DNA of 64,000 bases from Halomonas meridiana (GTDB lineage Bacteria > Pseudomonadota > Gammaproteobacteria > Pseudomonadales > Halomonadaceae). The DNA lies in the NCBI RefSeq assembly GCF_009846525.1, contig NZ_CP024621.1, positions 3,162,001-3,226,000 on the forward strand, in the 5' to 3' direction. Below the pieces are notes generated by a model. It saw only the letters and a program-made list of their open reading frames with translations. It was not told the origin of the DNA and searched no databases. The position numbers and the translations under genes were made by a program. The first letter of the stretch is position 1; each line of letters starts with the position of its first letter. This document shows, in pieces, positions 30,135 through 42,128 of the stretch.

Positions 30135-30218
30135 AACATTAGCTCATAACAACATGACGCATAATGTTAGTGCACTCGTTTAAACCTTAACATTCAATGC
30201 TAACGATCGCATGTTAAG
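30135..30218. promoter_or_regulatory. AT-rich control region with inverted repeats between BCCT and the 120-residue gene
   Basis: The divergent gap (30058-30348) is AT-rich. It holds AACATTA/TAATGTT (30135-30141 with 30162-30168) and CTTAACAT/ATGTTAAG (30186-30193 with 30211-30218), plus several more AACAT/ATGTT half-sites. These look like operator arms for a regulator or for osmotic control. No repressor gene lies nearby and no clear -10/-35 pair was assigned. Confidence 0.3.
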
Positions 30219-30348
30219 TCATTAAGTCAGCAAATTAGTCAACCCTAATTGATTCTTATGACGGCCCTTTGTATAGAAGACCGAAGAAACAGTGAACTTG
30301 CTCGTGGTGCGAGGTTCCAAAGGAAGCAAACGAACGATGGAGGCTTTC

Positions 30349-30711
30349 ATGCCACAGATGAATCGCGAACAACGTAATGCCGCTTGGCAGGCTGCCCACC
30401 AGTGGCGCGCCCGCGCTGCTCAGACACAACCCAACGGTTTCATGGGCAGTCTCAAACTGCTGCTGACGTGGCTTGCGTTTGGCGCGCTGATGATCGTTGG
30501 CGTCGTACTTGGCCTATTTTTCCTACTCGTTGGCTGGGCGATGATGCCGTTTGTTCGCCACAAGATGAAAAAACGCATGGAGCAGATGCGCGCCGATCAG
30601 GCGCAAGACATTGGCGGCGGCTATGCAAGTGAACGGCCCACCGGGCAGCAGGATGCGCTCGAAGGGAGCTACGAAGTTAAAGAGGAGCCTCGCCGCTCAT
30701 CTCGCCACTAG
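30349..30711 (+). CDS. Hypothetical membrane protein
   Basis: A 120-residue protein. After a polar N-terminus (MPQMNREQRNAAWQAAHQWR) there is one long hydrophobic stretch (about 37-70, LKLLLTWLAFGALMIVGVVL and on), enough for one or two closely packed membrane helices. A strongly basic segment (RHKMKKRMEQMR) and an acidic-basic tail follow. GGAGG (30339-30343) lies 5 nt before ATG 30349, which I prefer to upstream in-frame starts at 30292 and 30337. I do not recognise a family with confidence. The gene is divergent from the BCCT gene and convergent with the AEC gene. Confidence 0.7.
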   Translation: MPQMNREQRNAAWQAAHQWRARAAQTQPNGFMGSLKLLLTWLAFGALMIVGVVLGLFFLLVGWAMMPFVRHKMKKRMEQMRADQAQDIGGGYASERPTGQQDALEGSYEVKEEPRRSSRH

Positions 30712-30745
30712 TGTGTCGTTAGGCCCCCAACACCGCCAGCTGCCG

Positions 30746-31639
30746 CTACGGGGGCGGCTGGATCCAGGCAAATGCCGCGGCCAACGTAAGCGGCATGACG
30801 ATCAGGCTCCCTAAGTTGCCAATCAACACCAGCGACGCCACCTTGTGCGGTGCCAGCTGGTACTGCTCCGCCACCAAGTAATTCAATACGGCTGGCGGCA
30901 GTGCGGCAAACACGAGCAGCGTGGCCGTCTGCAGCGGCGTCAGCGGTATCAGCCACATGAGCGGGAGCGCCACGATGAGCCCGGAGAGTGGGCAAAGCAC
31001 GGCTCCCAACAAGCCCGTCCGCCAATCACTAAAGTCGATCTCTAGCAGGCGCACGCCCAGGGCAAACAGCATGAGCGGAATACACACGCCCCCCAGCATA
31101 TGCATGGCTTCCAGCAGCCAGCCCGGCAGCGGCACGCCCCCAACATTGACCAAAAGCCCCGCCACACTGGCCGCGACGATAGGCATCTTCAACATTCTCC
31201 ACAGCGACGTGCGCGGGTCGAGCATGTAAAGCCCCACCGAAAAGTGCAGCAGCATCTCCACGATGAAGACCACCACCGCCGCTGGCAGCGCTTCCGGCCC
31301 AAAGGCCAGCACCAGCAGCGGCACCCCCATGTTGCCGGAGTTATTGAACATCATCGGTGGCAAGAAGACCTTTTTGTCCAACCCCAGCCACTTCACCACG
31401 GGCCATAGCACGACCCCTGACCCCAGCACCACCAGCGCGGCCGCGCTGGCGAGCCACGCGTACTCCGCCAGCGGCGCTTGGCGGTCGGCCAGTACCGCAA
31501 ATACCAGCAGAGGAACGAACAGCTCCATATTGAGGGTGTTCAGACTGCGTATATCGGGCGTGCGGAAACGTCCATAGGCGGCACCGCTGCCGGCAATCAA
31601 AAATACCGGCAGCAGCGTGGCTAGAATGTGACCGATCAT
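30746..31639 (-). CDS. AEC (auxin efflux carrier) family transporter
   Basis: A 297-residue protein with about 10 membrane segments. It starts MIGHILATLLPVFLIAGSGAAY and has the MFNNSGNMGVPLLVLAFG stretch (segment 4 signature, NNSGNMGxPL) and ALGVRLLEIDF later, which define the AEC family. Bacterial members carry malate, malonate or other small acids; the substrate here is not determined. It follows glnE on the same strand after 143 nt that hold a short inverted repeat (31649-31663) but no obvious terminator. Confidence 0.88.
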   Translation of the reverse strand: MIGHILATLLPVFLIAGSGAAYGRFRTPDIRSLNTLNMELFVPLLVFAVLADRQAPLAEYAWLASAAALVVLGSGVVLWPVVKWLGLDKKVFLPPMMFNNSGNMGVPLLVLAFGPEALPAAVVVFIVEMLLHFSVGLYMLDPRTSLWRMLKMPIVAASVAGLLVNVGGVPLPGWLLEAMHMLGGVCIPLMLFALGVRLLEIDFSDWRTGLLGAVLCPLSGLIVALPLMWLIPLTPLQTATLLVFAALPPAVLNYLVAEQYQLAPHKVASLVLIGNLGSLIVMPLTLAAAFAWIQPPP

Positions 31640-31782
31640 TAGTAAGACGCCTCATTCTGAGGCCGTGCAGACGGGTGAGTGCACATAGGTTCGTCCTTGT
31701 TCTTATTGGAGTCGCCGCCCTGGGGAGGTCGTTATCAGGCTAGCTTTTTACCGATGCTACTGAAAAATGCCTGGCGCGCCAA

Positions 31783-34746
31783 TCAGGGCTCCAGAAAACG
31801 CTGCCACAACCTGGTAACCACCTGACGATGTTCTGCAAACTCGCTGACTTGCCCCAACGCCTTGTCTCCCGTCAACGCCGCGCGATGCGTTCGGCTACGG
31901 TAGGCCAAATACGCGTCGCGAAGTTGCTCGGCCTCCTCCTGGGTGATGTGCCCACTCTCCGCCAGGGTCTCCAGAATGCGAATATTGTCGCTATAGGTGA
32001 TCAGCGCTGGCGTTTGGTGGGAAAGCGCCAGCACGGCGTACTGACACAGAAACTCGATATCCACCATGCCACCGGCGTCGTGTTTCAAGTTAAAGGTCGC
32101 GTCGGGGCCACTCTCCACCTGTCCTTTGGTACCCAGGTGGTCACGCATTTTGTGGCGCATGCTGACCACGTCGTCACGCAGCGATGCTGGGTCACGCTGA
32201 CGACGTAAAATCTCGCCACGCAGGGCATCGAACTTTTTGGCCAACGCCTCGTTGCCTGCCACCACGCGCGCGCGCACCAGCGCCTGATGCTCCCAGGTCC
32301 AGGCGTTTTGGTGCTGGTAGTCGGCGAAGGCATCGAGGGAAGTAACCAGCAGCCCCGCATTTCCTGAGGGTCGCAGGCGCATGTCCACTTCGTACAGGCT
32401 GCCTGCGGGGGTTACGGCGGTGAGCAGGTGGATGATGCGCTGGCCTAGGCGGGTGAAAAACACCGGAGTATCCAGAGGACGCGGACCGTCGGTACTGCCT
32501 TTGCCGTCGTTATCGTGCAGGAACACCAGATCCAGATCGGAGCCATAGCCCAACTCGATGCCGCCCAGCTTGCCGTAACCAATCACCAAGAACGCCGGCT
32601 CTTGGTGATGACACCCGGCGGGAGCGCCGTGCTTGCGCGTCACGTGTTTCCACGCCATGGCCAGCACCGCATCCAAGATCACTTCGGCGATGTAGGTTAA
32701 GTAATCGCTTACTTTCATCAGGTGGCGCGTACCGGCAATATCGGAGGCCGCCACGTGGAGCATCTGGGCGTGCTTGAAAACCCGCAGCGCCTCTAGCTGT
32801 GCTTCCTCGTCCTCTTCGGGTATGCGGTTGAGCGTTTGGCGCAGCTCATCGGCCAAACGCGCCTTGTCTGCGGGCGTGTAGAGCGTATCGGGGGTCAATA
32901 GCTCGTCCAGCAGGATCGGGTAGCGTGCTAGCTGCTCGGCAATCCAAGGGCTCGCCGAGCAGAGTCGCATGAGATGCTCCAGCGCCTGAGGGTTTTCCCG
33001 TAGCAGCGCCAGGTAAGCGGTACGGCGCAACACGGCCTCGATCAGCGGCTGCACCCGCGTCAGCGCGGTGTCCGGGGTCTCGCTCTCGGCAACGGCACTC
33101 AGCAGGAGTGGCATGAGCGCATCCAAACGCTCAAAGCCAATGCGCTGCATGCTTTGCACTGCCCGGGAGCTGGAGAGGCTCTGCACGCGCTTGAGCGCTT
33201 TTTCCGATTCGTTAAAGCCCGCTTCGCTGAGAAGGGCCTGAGCCTCATCCTCTTCAAGCTCACCGCGCCACAAAAGCCGCCACTGGTGGAGGCTGGCGTC
33301 GCTTTGCTCTTCATCGGCCTCTTCTTCAGGGTCCGCGATCACCGCGTCGAAGTGCTGGCGCACCCGCTCGCGGACCTCATCGAGCTGGGCGATAAGTCCG
33401 GGCCAATCCTCGTGCCCCATGGCGAAAGCGACGCGCTCGCGGTCCTCATAGTCGTTGGGCAGCATCTGCGTTTGGCGATCTTCCAGCGCCTGAAGGGCGT
33501 GCTCCAGATCGCGCAGGAAGGAGTAATCCGGCAGCAGCTCGTCTACCACGGCTTGGGGCAGCAGCCCAAGCTCGGGCAAGCGCTTGAGCGCTGTTTGCAG
33601 CGAGGTGACCTGCAGCTCGGTATCACGGCCGCCGCGAATCAGCTGAAACGCCTGCACCACGAACTCCACCTCGCGAATGCCTCCCGGCCCCAGCTTGATA
33701 TTGCTCTGCATGCCTTTGCGCTTCACTTCCCGGTTGATCATTGCCTTCAGCTCGCGCAGCGATTCGATGGCCCCGAAATCCAGGTAGCGGCGATACACGA
33801 ACGGCCGCAGGCTCGCCAGCAACTCATGCCCGGCGTCGAGGTCCCCAGCAATGGGCCGCGCTTTGAGCATTGCGTAGCGCTCCCACTCTCGGCCTTGGTC
33901 TTGATAGTAGCTGGAGAGCATCGAGAAGCTGCCCACCAGTGGGCCACCGTCGCCCAGCGGGCGCAGGCGCATATCCACGCGGAACACGAAGCCATCCGCC
34001 GTCATGGCATCCAGGGCAGCGATCAAACGCTGACCAAGCTTGGTGAAGTACTCTTGATGCTCGAGTGGCTTACGGCCACCTTCGGTCTCGCCCTTTTCAG
34101 GGAAGGCAAAAATCAGATCGATGTCCGAGGAGAGGTTGAGCTCCCCGGCGCCCAACTTACCCATTCCCAGCACCACCAGCCGTTGAGACTCACCCTGTCG
34201 TCGGGCCGCAGGCGTGCCCCAGCGGGGGGCATAAAAACGCTCCAGCCAACCCAGCGCCGCGTCGGTGCACACTTCCGCCAGCCAAGAGACCGACCGAGCG
34301 GTGTCCCACATGGTGGCACCGTCGGGGCGATTAAGATCGCGCCAAATAATGCCCAGCATACGCGCGCGGCGAAAACGGCGCAGGATACGGTGCAACGCCT
34401 CTTCGTCCTCGGCGCTCTCCAGGGCATCATCCAACCACTGAGTCAGCGCTTCCTTGCTGGGGGCGCTATCCAACTCTCCGGCAGCGTCCAGCTCGGCCAG
34501 CCAGAGGGGAAAGCGCGCCAGCGTATCGAGAGCAAAGGTGGAAATCGTCACCACTCGGGCGAGCGCTTCCCGGCGGGCAGGAGAGAGCGACTCCCAACTG
34601 CTGGAGGGTAGCGGCTGCTTGGTCATCGAGGCGATGTTGTCCGCTTGGCTCAACGCCTCGCTCAGGCGTTGGTGTGCCCCAGCGGCGGCAGGTGCGAGTG
34701 CTTTAGGAAGCGTGGCCGTGGGAAATAACGCATCGTGGGTATGCAT
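31783..34746 (-). CDS. glnE: Bifunctional glutamine synthetase adenylyltransferase/deadenylase
   Basis: GlnE adenylylates and de-adenylylates glutamine synthetase in response to PII state. There are two nucleotidyltransferase domains: an N-terminal one with GELNLSSDIDLIFAF (near residue 207, deadenylylation) and a C-terminal one with LGYGSDLDLVFLHD (near 738, adenylylation). Each carries the GSxxDxD-type metal motif, and a helical linker separates them. Length is 987 residues from ATG 34746 (E. coli 946), with AAGAGG 5 nt upstream. It is the last gene of a run trmB-like, SMR, dacB, dgkA, glnE. Confidence 0.96.
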   Translation of the reverse strand: MHTHDALFPTATLPKALAPAAAGAHQRLSEALSQADNIASMTKQPLPSSSWESLSPARREALARVVTISTFALDTLARFPLWLAELDAAGELDSAPSKEALTQWLDDALESAEDEEALHRILRRFRRARMLGIIWRDLNRPDGATMWDTARSVSWLAEVCTDAALGWLERFYAPRWGTPAARRQGESQRLVVLGMGKLGAGELNLSSDIDLIFAFPEKGETEGGRKPLEHQEYFTKLGQRLIAALDAMTADGFVFRVDMRLRPLGDGGPLVGSFSMLSSYYQDQGREWERYAMLKARPIAGDLDAGHELLASLRPFVYRRYLDFGAIESLRELKAMINREVKRKGMQSNIKLGPGGIREVEFVVQAFQLIRGGRDTELQVTSLQTALKRLPELGLLPQAVVDELLPDYSFLRDLEHALQALEDRQTQMLPNDYEDRERVAFAMGHEDWPGLIAQLDEVRERVRQHFDAVIADPEEEADEEQSDASLHQWRLLWRGELEEDEAQALLSEAGFNESEKALKRVQSLSSSRAVQSMQRIGFERLDALMPLLLSAVAESETPDTALTRVQPLIEAVLRRTAYLALLRENPQALEHLMRLCSASPWIAEQLARYPILLDELLTPDTLYTPADKARLADELRQTLNRIPEEDEEAQLEALRVFKHAQMLHVAASDIAGTRHLMKVSDYLTYIAEVILDAVLAMAWKHVTRKHGAPAGCHHQEPAFLVIGYGKLGGIELGYGSDLDLVFLHDNDGKGSTDGPRPLDTPVFFTRLGQRIIHLLTAVTPAGSLYEVDMRLRPSGNAGLLVTSLDAFADYQHQNAWTWEHQALVRARVVAGNEALAKKFDALRGEILRRQRDPASLRDDVVSMRHKMRDHLGTKGQVESGPDATFNLKHDAGGMVDIEFLCQYAVLALSHQTPALITYSDNIRILETLAESGHITQEEAEQLRDAYLAYRSRTHRAALTGDKALGQVSEFAEHRQVVTRLWQRFLEP

Positions 34747-34799
34747 GAGCACCTCTTTGCCAAGCGGTTGTTATGATTATTAACGACATTCTGGGCCGA

Positions 34800-35171
34800 T
34801 TAGCCCATCCATTTTTCCCAGCCTAACAGCCCCCAGGTCAGGCCCGCCATCATCAGCGACAGCATCACCGCCGCCGAGCCAATGTCCTTAGCACGCCCAG
34901 ATAGCTCGTGGTGTTCGGTGCCAATACGGTCGACCACGTTTTCAATCGCACTGTTTAGTAGTTCGACGATCAGCACTAAAAACAGGCTGCCAACCAGCAG
35001 CAGCCAGCTTACTGGGCCTTCGCCGATCCACCAGGCGAACGGCAGCAGCACGGCGGTAATCGCCAGCTCCTGGCGAAAGGCAGATTCGTTGCGAAACGCC
35101 GCTTTTAGCCCCTTCCAGGAGTAGCGTGTGGAGTGCAGTAAATGGGTTAACCCCGTGTGACTTGGCTTCAT
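34800..35171 (-). CDS. dgkA: Diacylglycerol kinase DgkA
   Basis: A small trimeric inner-membrane kinase that recycles diacylglycerol from membrane-derived oligosaccharide and lipid turnover to phosphatidate. In 123 residues there are three membrane helices. The N-terminal amphipathic region is RYSWKGLKAAFRNESAFRQE, and the catalytic signature ELLNSAIENVVDRIGTEHH carries the essential Glu residues. The E. coli enzyme is 122 residues. It sits 28 nt after dacB, in an apparent operon. Confidence 0.96.
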   Translation of the reverse strand: MKPSHTGLTHLLHSTRYSWKGLKAAFRNESAFRQELAITAVLLPFAWWIGEGPVSWLLLVGSLFLVLIVELLNSAIENVVDRIGTEHHELSGRAKDIGSAAVMLSLMMAGLTWGLLGWEKWMG

Positions 35172-35199
35172 GCCCGTTGTGCCTCAGCTAAGCGTTTCA

Positions 35200-36678
35200 T
35201 TAATTGGCCAATATCATTGCATCTAGATCTAACGACAGCGGGTCGAGCACCTCGGGCCAGCTGAGATAAGGTGTGCTGCCGCTCCCGTTCACCAGCACGC
35301 TGAACACGCCCCAGCGCCCTTGGGCCGTACGGAAATAGCCTGCCGCAGCGCGCACGGCAAACGGCTGGTTGAGCGTGCCGGTTTTCAGCATGACGTTATG
35401 TTGGAACGTGGATGAACCGCGACGAATAAAGCGCATCACCCCATTGGCGGGCGATTGAAAAGAGGCTACGAAACTGGGGAACAGCGCGCTTTGACGGAAC
35501 ATGTCCTCCAGCATGACGTTGACACCGTGGGCCGAGGTACGGTTATCGGTGGTGAGCCCGCTGCCGCTGTGTAGCGTGATCGGGCCATGCCCCGACAGGC
35601 GCTGGACATAGGTTTCGATGGCCTGTCCTGCCTGACGCAGCTGCGCCTGGGGCGTTTCCACCAAGTTCAGCGCCAGCACGTCGGCCATGTAGTTGTTGGA
35701 GTAGTTCATGGTGCGCAACAGCAGCTCTTGTAGCGGCTGGCTATCCACGGCGGCCAGGCGCTGGGCGCTGCTCGGCGGCTGGCTGGCGCTGACGCGCCAC
35801 GGATCACGAACGCTGACGCCCGACTGGTTGAGCATACTGAGCAGTACCTGAGCCGTCTTCTCTGCGGCATCCCCCGCACCACGGTAGACATCCCGCGCCA
35901 CCGCGTTGGTAGAAATCTGCCCCGTCAATCGCATGACATCACCGCGCTCGTCGGTTAGCCGCTCTGCGCTGATCTCGGTACCGCTATTGGCCGGACGCGT
36001 GACGACCTGATTATCGATCACGATCAGCGGGTCTTGGCTGTCGCATAGGCCTACCCGGGCAGGTGCCCCCGGCTGGGCGGCCGGCGCGACATTGACACAC
36101 CAAGTGCCAAAGTTGACGCCTGCCGAGGTGAGCGGCGCGCTGTAGGCATTGGTCACCCGGGTGCGGGCATTGCAGCGGTCCGTGGTGATGCACTCCACCG
36201 GCCCGAAGCGCCACTGGCTAACCACCAGCGCGCCGTCAACGCGGTCAACGCCCGCCAGCCGCAAGCGTTGAACGAGCCGCCATAGATCTTCGGTGGTCAG
36301 ACCTGGGTCACCGCCACCTTCGAACACGAGATCGCCCCTCAGCACGCCATCCTGCACCACGCCGGTACTGACGAGTTGGCTAGTGAAGCGGTGCTGGGGG
36401 CCAAAGCGATTCAGCAAGGCCGCCGACATGTACGCTTTGGTGACCGAGGCGGGCGAGAGCTGACGCTCAGGGTTCAGGCTGCCCAGCAACGGGTTGCTGC
36501 CGCTATCGGCATCCAGAAGGCGCGCTTCGGCACTGATCGAAAACCCTTTTGCCTCGAGCTGGCTCAATCGGGTGAAGTCGGCCCAAAGCGCAGAACTGGC
36601 GCAGAGTGCCGCGGTCGTGAGCCCTGCGACGACACCGTTACGCAGCCAGCGTGCGGAAAAATGGAGTAAACACGTCAC
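35200..36678 (-). CDS. dacB: D-alanyl-D-alanine carboxypeptidase/endopeptidase (PBP4)
   Basis: Periplasmic penicillin-binding protein of the PBP4 (class C) type that trims or cleaves peptidoglycan cross-links. The signal peptide covers about residues 1-33 (ending in ALWA). The active-site motifs are SxxK in PASVTKAYMSAALL (Ser near 78), SxN as SNNYMADVL (near 326) and KTG in MLKTGTLNQP (near 433). Between the first two is the large insertion typical of this class. The start is GTG at 36678, with GAGG about 9 nt upstream. Length is 492 residues (E. coli 477). Confidence 0.94.
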   Translation of the reverse strand: MTCLLHFSARWLRNGVVAGLTTAALCASSALWADFTRLSQLEAKGFSISAEARLLDADSGSNPLLGSLNPERQLSPASVTKAYMSAALLNRFGPQHRFTSQLVSTGVVQDGVLRGDLVFEGGGDPGLTTEDLWRLVQRLRLAGVDRVDGALVVSQWRFGPVECITTDRCNARTRVTNAYSAPLTSAGVNFGTWCVNVAPAAQPGAPARVGLCDSQDPLIVIDNQVVTRPANSGTEISAERLTDERGDVMRLTGQISTNAVARDVYRGAGDAAEKTAQVLLSMLNQSGVSVRDPWRVSASQPPSSAQRLAAVDSQPLQELLLRTMNYSNNYMADVLALNLVETPQAQLRQAGQAIETYVQRLSGHGPITLHSGSGLTTDNRTSAHGVNVMLEDMFRQSALFPSFVASFQSPANGVMRFIRRGSSTFQHNVMLKTGTLNQPFAVRAAAGYFRTAQGRWGVFSVLVNGSGSTPYLSWPEVLDPLSLDLDAMILAN

Positions 36679-36689
36679 GTTGAGCTACC

Positions 36690-37019
36690 TCAATGCACAT
36701 TCATTTTGGAAAAGACCTGTAGCGTCACCACGCCCGCCACGATCAGGGTAATGCCCAGCACGGCGGGCAGGTCGGGCTTTTCGCCAAACACCACGATGCC
36801 TACCAGCGTGACCAGCACGATACCCAACCCTGCCCAAATGGCGTAGGTCACCCCTACCGGCAGGGTGCGCAGCACCAGGCTCAATAAATAGAACGCAACG
36901 GCATAGCCCCCCACCACCAAGAGACTTGGCAGCGGCCGGGTAAACCCCGCCGAGGCTTTTAGCGCACTGGTGGCGATCACTTCTGCCACAATCGCTAGAA
37001 TCAGATACACAAACGTCAT
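36690..37019 (-). CDS. Small multidrug resistance (SMR/EmrE-type) transporter
   Basis: A 109-residue protein with four membrane helices. The first carries the essential Glu in ILAIVAEVIATSALKAS, followed by GFTRPLPS and the signature AYAIWAGLGIVLV-type segment (TYAIWAGLGIVLVTLV), matching the EmrE/QacE branch of proton-coupled drug exporters rather than the guanidinium (SugE/Gdx) branch. The ATG at 37019 is preceded by GGAG and overlaps the trmB-like stop by 4 nt (ATGA), so the two are translationally coupled. Actual substrates are not predictable. Confidence 0.88.
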   Translation of the reverse strand: MTFVYLILAIVAEVIATSALKASAGFTRPLPSLLVVGGYAVAFYLLSLVLRTLPVGVTYAIWAGLGIVLVTLVGIVVFGEKPDLPAVLGITLIVAGVVTLQVFSKMNVH

Positions 37020-37681
37020 GGGCGCTCCAAGTCGATGCACAAACGCCAGAGCGTTTGGCCACTTTGGTCATATTTGGCTTCAAACGGGGTGAGATAATCA
37101 CCGTTAGGTTGCAGGGAGGTGACGCTGGCCGTCTGACCGGTGACGACTTCGACGGCCTGGGCAAACTCTTCCACATAGAGCTGCCAGTTCGAGCGCAGCT
37201 CCAGCCGCCCGCCCAAAGCTAACAGTGTGGGGAAAACCGGATGGCCATGCCAGCGCATTTTCAAGTGGGCCGACTTGGGATACGGGTTGGGGTACAGCAA
37301 ATAGTGACGCTCGGGCGCCCAGCCGGCTTCCAGGGCCAGACGCCAAAAATCGACCAAATCGGCGCGCACCAGCAGCGCATTGTCCGGCAGCTCGCCGTGC
37401 TCGCGTCCCAGCCGATCTTCGCTGCGATCAACGCCGATCACACGATGTTCTGGGAACTGTATGGCGAGTCGCCGGGTCGATAACCCGACCCCGCAGCCAG
37501 CGTCGAGAATCAAGGGTGCCGTATGCTGTTGCCGCCACGCATCGGCCTGCTCGAACGCACGACGCGTGTGGTCGGCAATGGGTTTGCGCAGCGGATGCGC
37601 GAGGGCGCGCGCGACTCGGCGCGCCACATCGTGATGCGGACCGGGTTGATTGGACGTCACTGGCCGTGAAGTGTGCTGCAT
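37016..37681 (-). CDS. TrmB-like SAM-dependent methyltransferase
   Basis: A 221-residue Rossmann methyltransferase. SAM motif I is LILDAGCGVGLSTRRLA (near residue 60). YLLYPNPYPKSAHLKMRWHG is a divergent form of the PDPWPK.RH.KRR active-site region of tRNA guanine-N7-methyltransferases, and the C-terminal TPFEAKYDQSGQTLWRL matches the TxFExxYxxxG.xI signature of TrmB. The PDPW Asp is replaced by Asn (NPYP), so activity as classical TrmB is uncertain. It may be the second TrmB-like paralogue known in several gammaproteobacteria. First gene of the dacB run. Confidence 0.68.
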   Translation of the reverse strand: MQHTSRPVTSNQPGPHHDVARRVARALAHPLRKPIADHTRRAFEQADAWRQQHTAPLILDAGCGVGLSTRRLAIQFPEHRVIGVDRSEDRLGREHGELPDNALLVRADLVDFWRLALEAGWAPERHYLLYPNPYPKSAHLKMRWHGHPVFPTLLALGGRLELRSNWQLYVEEFAQAVEVVTGQTASVTSLQPNGDYLTPFEAKYDQSGQTLWRLCIDLERP

Positions 37682-37756
37682 GCCATCCCCTGGGTTAAAA
37701 AAAGCGTGATTCTATCAGTCACCCGCGCGCTCGGCATGACGCCGTTGTACGCCCGG

Positions 37757-37765
37757 TGCTATGAT
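37757..37765 (+). promoter_or_regulatory. Extended -10 promoter before fabY
   Basis: TGC-TATGAT (37757-37765) matches an extended -10 element with a 5-of-6 hexamer. Transcription would start near 37772, giving an untranslated leader of about 104 nt before fabY. No strong -35 is visible. Confidence 0.45.
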
Positions 37766-37875
37766 CACGCCCGAGCCATTTGTTCAGCTCACTATTAAGC
37801 TCGGATCGGTCACCGTTTTCGGCCTGGTCCGACAATAACTGTTATTAAAAACCACCGCACCACGAGGAACCCGGC

Positions 37876-40277
<2,402 letters not shown>

Positions 40278-40299
40278 CTATCGATATTGTTGAGTAAAA

Positions 40300-40325
40300 C
40301 ACTCGGGTATCTGATTGCCCGAGTG
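40300..40325. other. Hairpin between coaD and the ferredoxin gene
   Basis: CACTCGGG (40300-40307) and CCCGAGTG (40318-40325) form an 8-bp stem with a 10-nt loop. No T run follows on either strand, so a termination role is doubtful. Confidence 0.3.
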
Positions 40326-40340
40326 ATACGCCATTCGTGA

Positions 40341-40598
<258 letters not shown>

Positions 40599-40648
40599 CT
40601 CTCCCACTCAAGATGTGCCTGAACGTCTGCAAGCGAAGGTCACTCTGA

Positions 40649-41962
40649 ATGCGTATTTGGACCCTCGCTTGGCCCATCATACTCTCCAACATCACCGTGC
40701 CCCTGCTGGGGCTGGTGGACACGGCCGTGGTCGGGCACTTGCCCGATTCCCGCTATTTAGCCGGCGTTACCCTCGGTGCCACCCTATTCAGCTTCCTTTA
40801 TTGGGGCTTTGGCTTTTTGCGCATGGGCACCACCGGGCTGGTGGCCCAGGCCATTGGGCGTGAGGCGTCGAGCGACGTTCGCAACCTGCTCGGCCAGTCG
40901 CTCATCATGGCGCTCGTCATTGGCACCCTATTGATCGTGTTTGGCTCGCCGCTGATCTCTCTTGGCCTGTGGTTACTGGATGGCAGCGCCGAGGCCACGC
41001 CGCTGGCCCGCGAGTATGCCGAGATTCGCCTCTGGTCGGCCCCTGCCGTACTGGCCAACTACGCCATTCTGGGGTGGTTCTTAGGGCAGCAGAACTCCCG
41101 CGTCACGCTGATGATTCTGCTGCTAACCAACAGCGTGAACATCCTGCTCGATCTGTGGTTCGTCGTCGGTCTAGGGATGACCAGCAACGGCGTCGCGCTG
41201 GCCAGCGTGTTTGCGGACTACAGCGCGCTGGCGTTTGGCGGCTATTTGGTGCTGCGCCAGCTGGGGCATTTGGAAGGCCGCTTTCAGCGCCAGCGGCTGC
41301 TGGCACTGAAGGCGTACTCGGCACTGTTCAACGTCAACGCCAACCTGTTCGTGCGTACCCTGGGGCTGCTGTTTGCCATGGCATTTTTTACGGCGCAAGG
41401 TGCCCGCCAGGGCGATACCGTGCTTGCCGCCAATGCCGTGCTGCTGCAGTTCATCATGCTCACCAGCTACGCCTTGGATGGCTTTGCCCACGCCGCAGAA
41501 TCGCTAGTAGGGCGCGCTTACGGCCGCCGCGACTGGCGGGAGTTTGCCGCTACGGTGCGCGCCACGGCTCACTTCTCGTTCTGGACCTCCGCTGCGGCGG
41601 CACTGCTGTTTGCAGTGGGGGGTAACCAGCTCATTGCCCTGCTCACCGGACTTGATGATGTACGCGCCACCGCAGCTATCTATCTACCGTGGATGGTGGT
41701 CATGCCGCTCATCGCCGTGTGGAGCTATCTATTCGACGGCGTGTTTATCGGCACTACGGCGGTGAGGGAAATGCGCAACAGCATTTTTGCAGGCCTCGCC
41801 GTTTACCTACCTACTTGGTGGTTCTGCCAGGGACTGGGCAATCACGGCCTCTGGCTGGCGTTTACGCTCTTCACCCTGACTCGCTCGGCCGTGCTCATTG
41901 GTTACTACCGCCGCTACCGGCTGACCCGCTGGCATGCGCCCCCCCGCGTGTCTCACCTTTGA
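40649..41962 (+). CDS. MATE-family efflux transporter (DinF-like)
   Basis: A 437-residue polytopic protein with about 12 membrane helices in two homologous halves. The N-terminus RIWTLAWPIILSNITVPLLG and LVDTAVVGHLPDSRYLAGVT are typical of the DinF branch of the MATE family, which exports cationic or toxic compounds in exchange for H+ or Na+. The Asp in LVDTAVVGHL is the conserved first-helix position. Substrate not predictable. Starts 50 nt after the ferredoxin stop on the same strand. The 166-nt gap after it holds a TATATT -10-like element (42084-42089) before the next gene. Confidence 0.9.
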   Translation: MRIWTLAWPIILSNITVPLLGLVDTAVVGHLPDSRYLAGVTLGATLFSFLYWGFGFLRMGTTGLVAQAIGREASSDVRNLLGQSLIMALVIGTLLIVFGSPLISLGLWLLDGSAEATPLAREYAEIRLWSAPAVLANYAILGWFLGQQNSRVTLMILLLTNSVNILLDLWFVVGLGMTSNGVALASVFADYSALAFGGYLVLRQLGHLEGRFQRQRLLALKAYSALFNVNANLFVRTLGLLFAMAFFTAQGARQGDTVLAANAVLLQFIMLTSYALDGFAHAAESLVGRAYGRRDWREFAATVRATAHFSFWTSAAAALLFAVGGNQLIALLTGLDDVRATAAIYLPWMVVMPLIAVWSYLFDGVFIGTTAVREMRNSIFAGLAVYLPTWWFCQGLGNHGLWLAFTLFTLTRSAVLIGYYRRYRLTRWHAPPRVSHL

Positions 41963-42128
41963 TCAGCAGCGTTGAACGCCACAACGGGCAGGGCTAGCTA
42001 ACTGCGCTACCGTAGTGTGATGCGACAATGCTAAACGCCCTGCGCATTGGCCGTTGAGGGATGAAAATTGTGCCGCACCGCCGTATATTAGCCGCGCACT
42101 TCCTAATAACGAATAAAGTGAGCACTCC

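Noticed and set aside
33154..34611. A 485-codon open frame opposite glnE
   Set aside because: It is the antisense shadow of the high-GC glnE gene. It matches no family and has no Shine-Dalgarno sequence.
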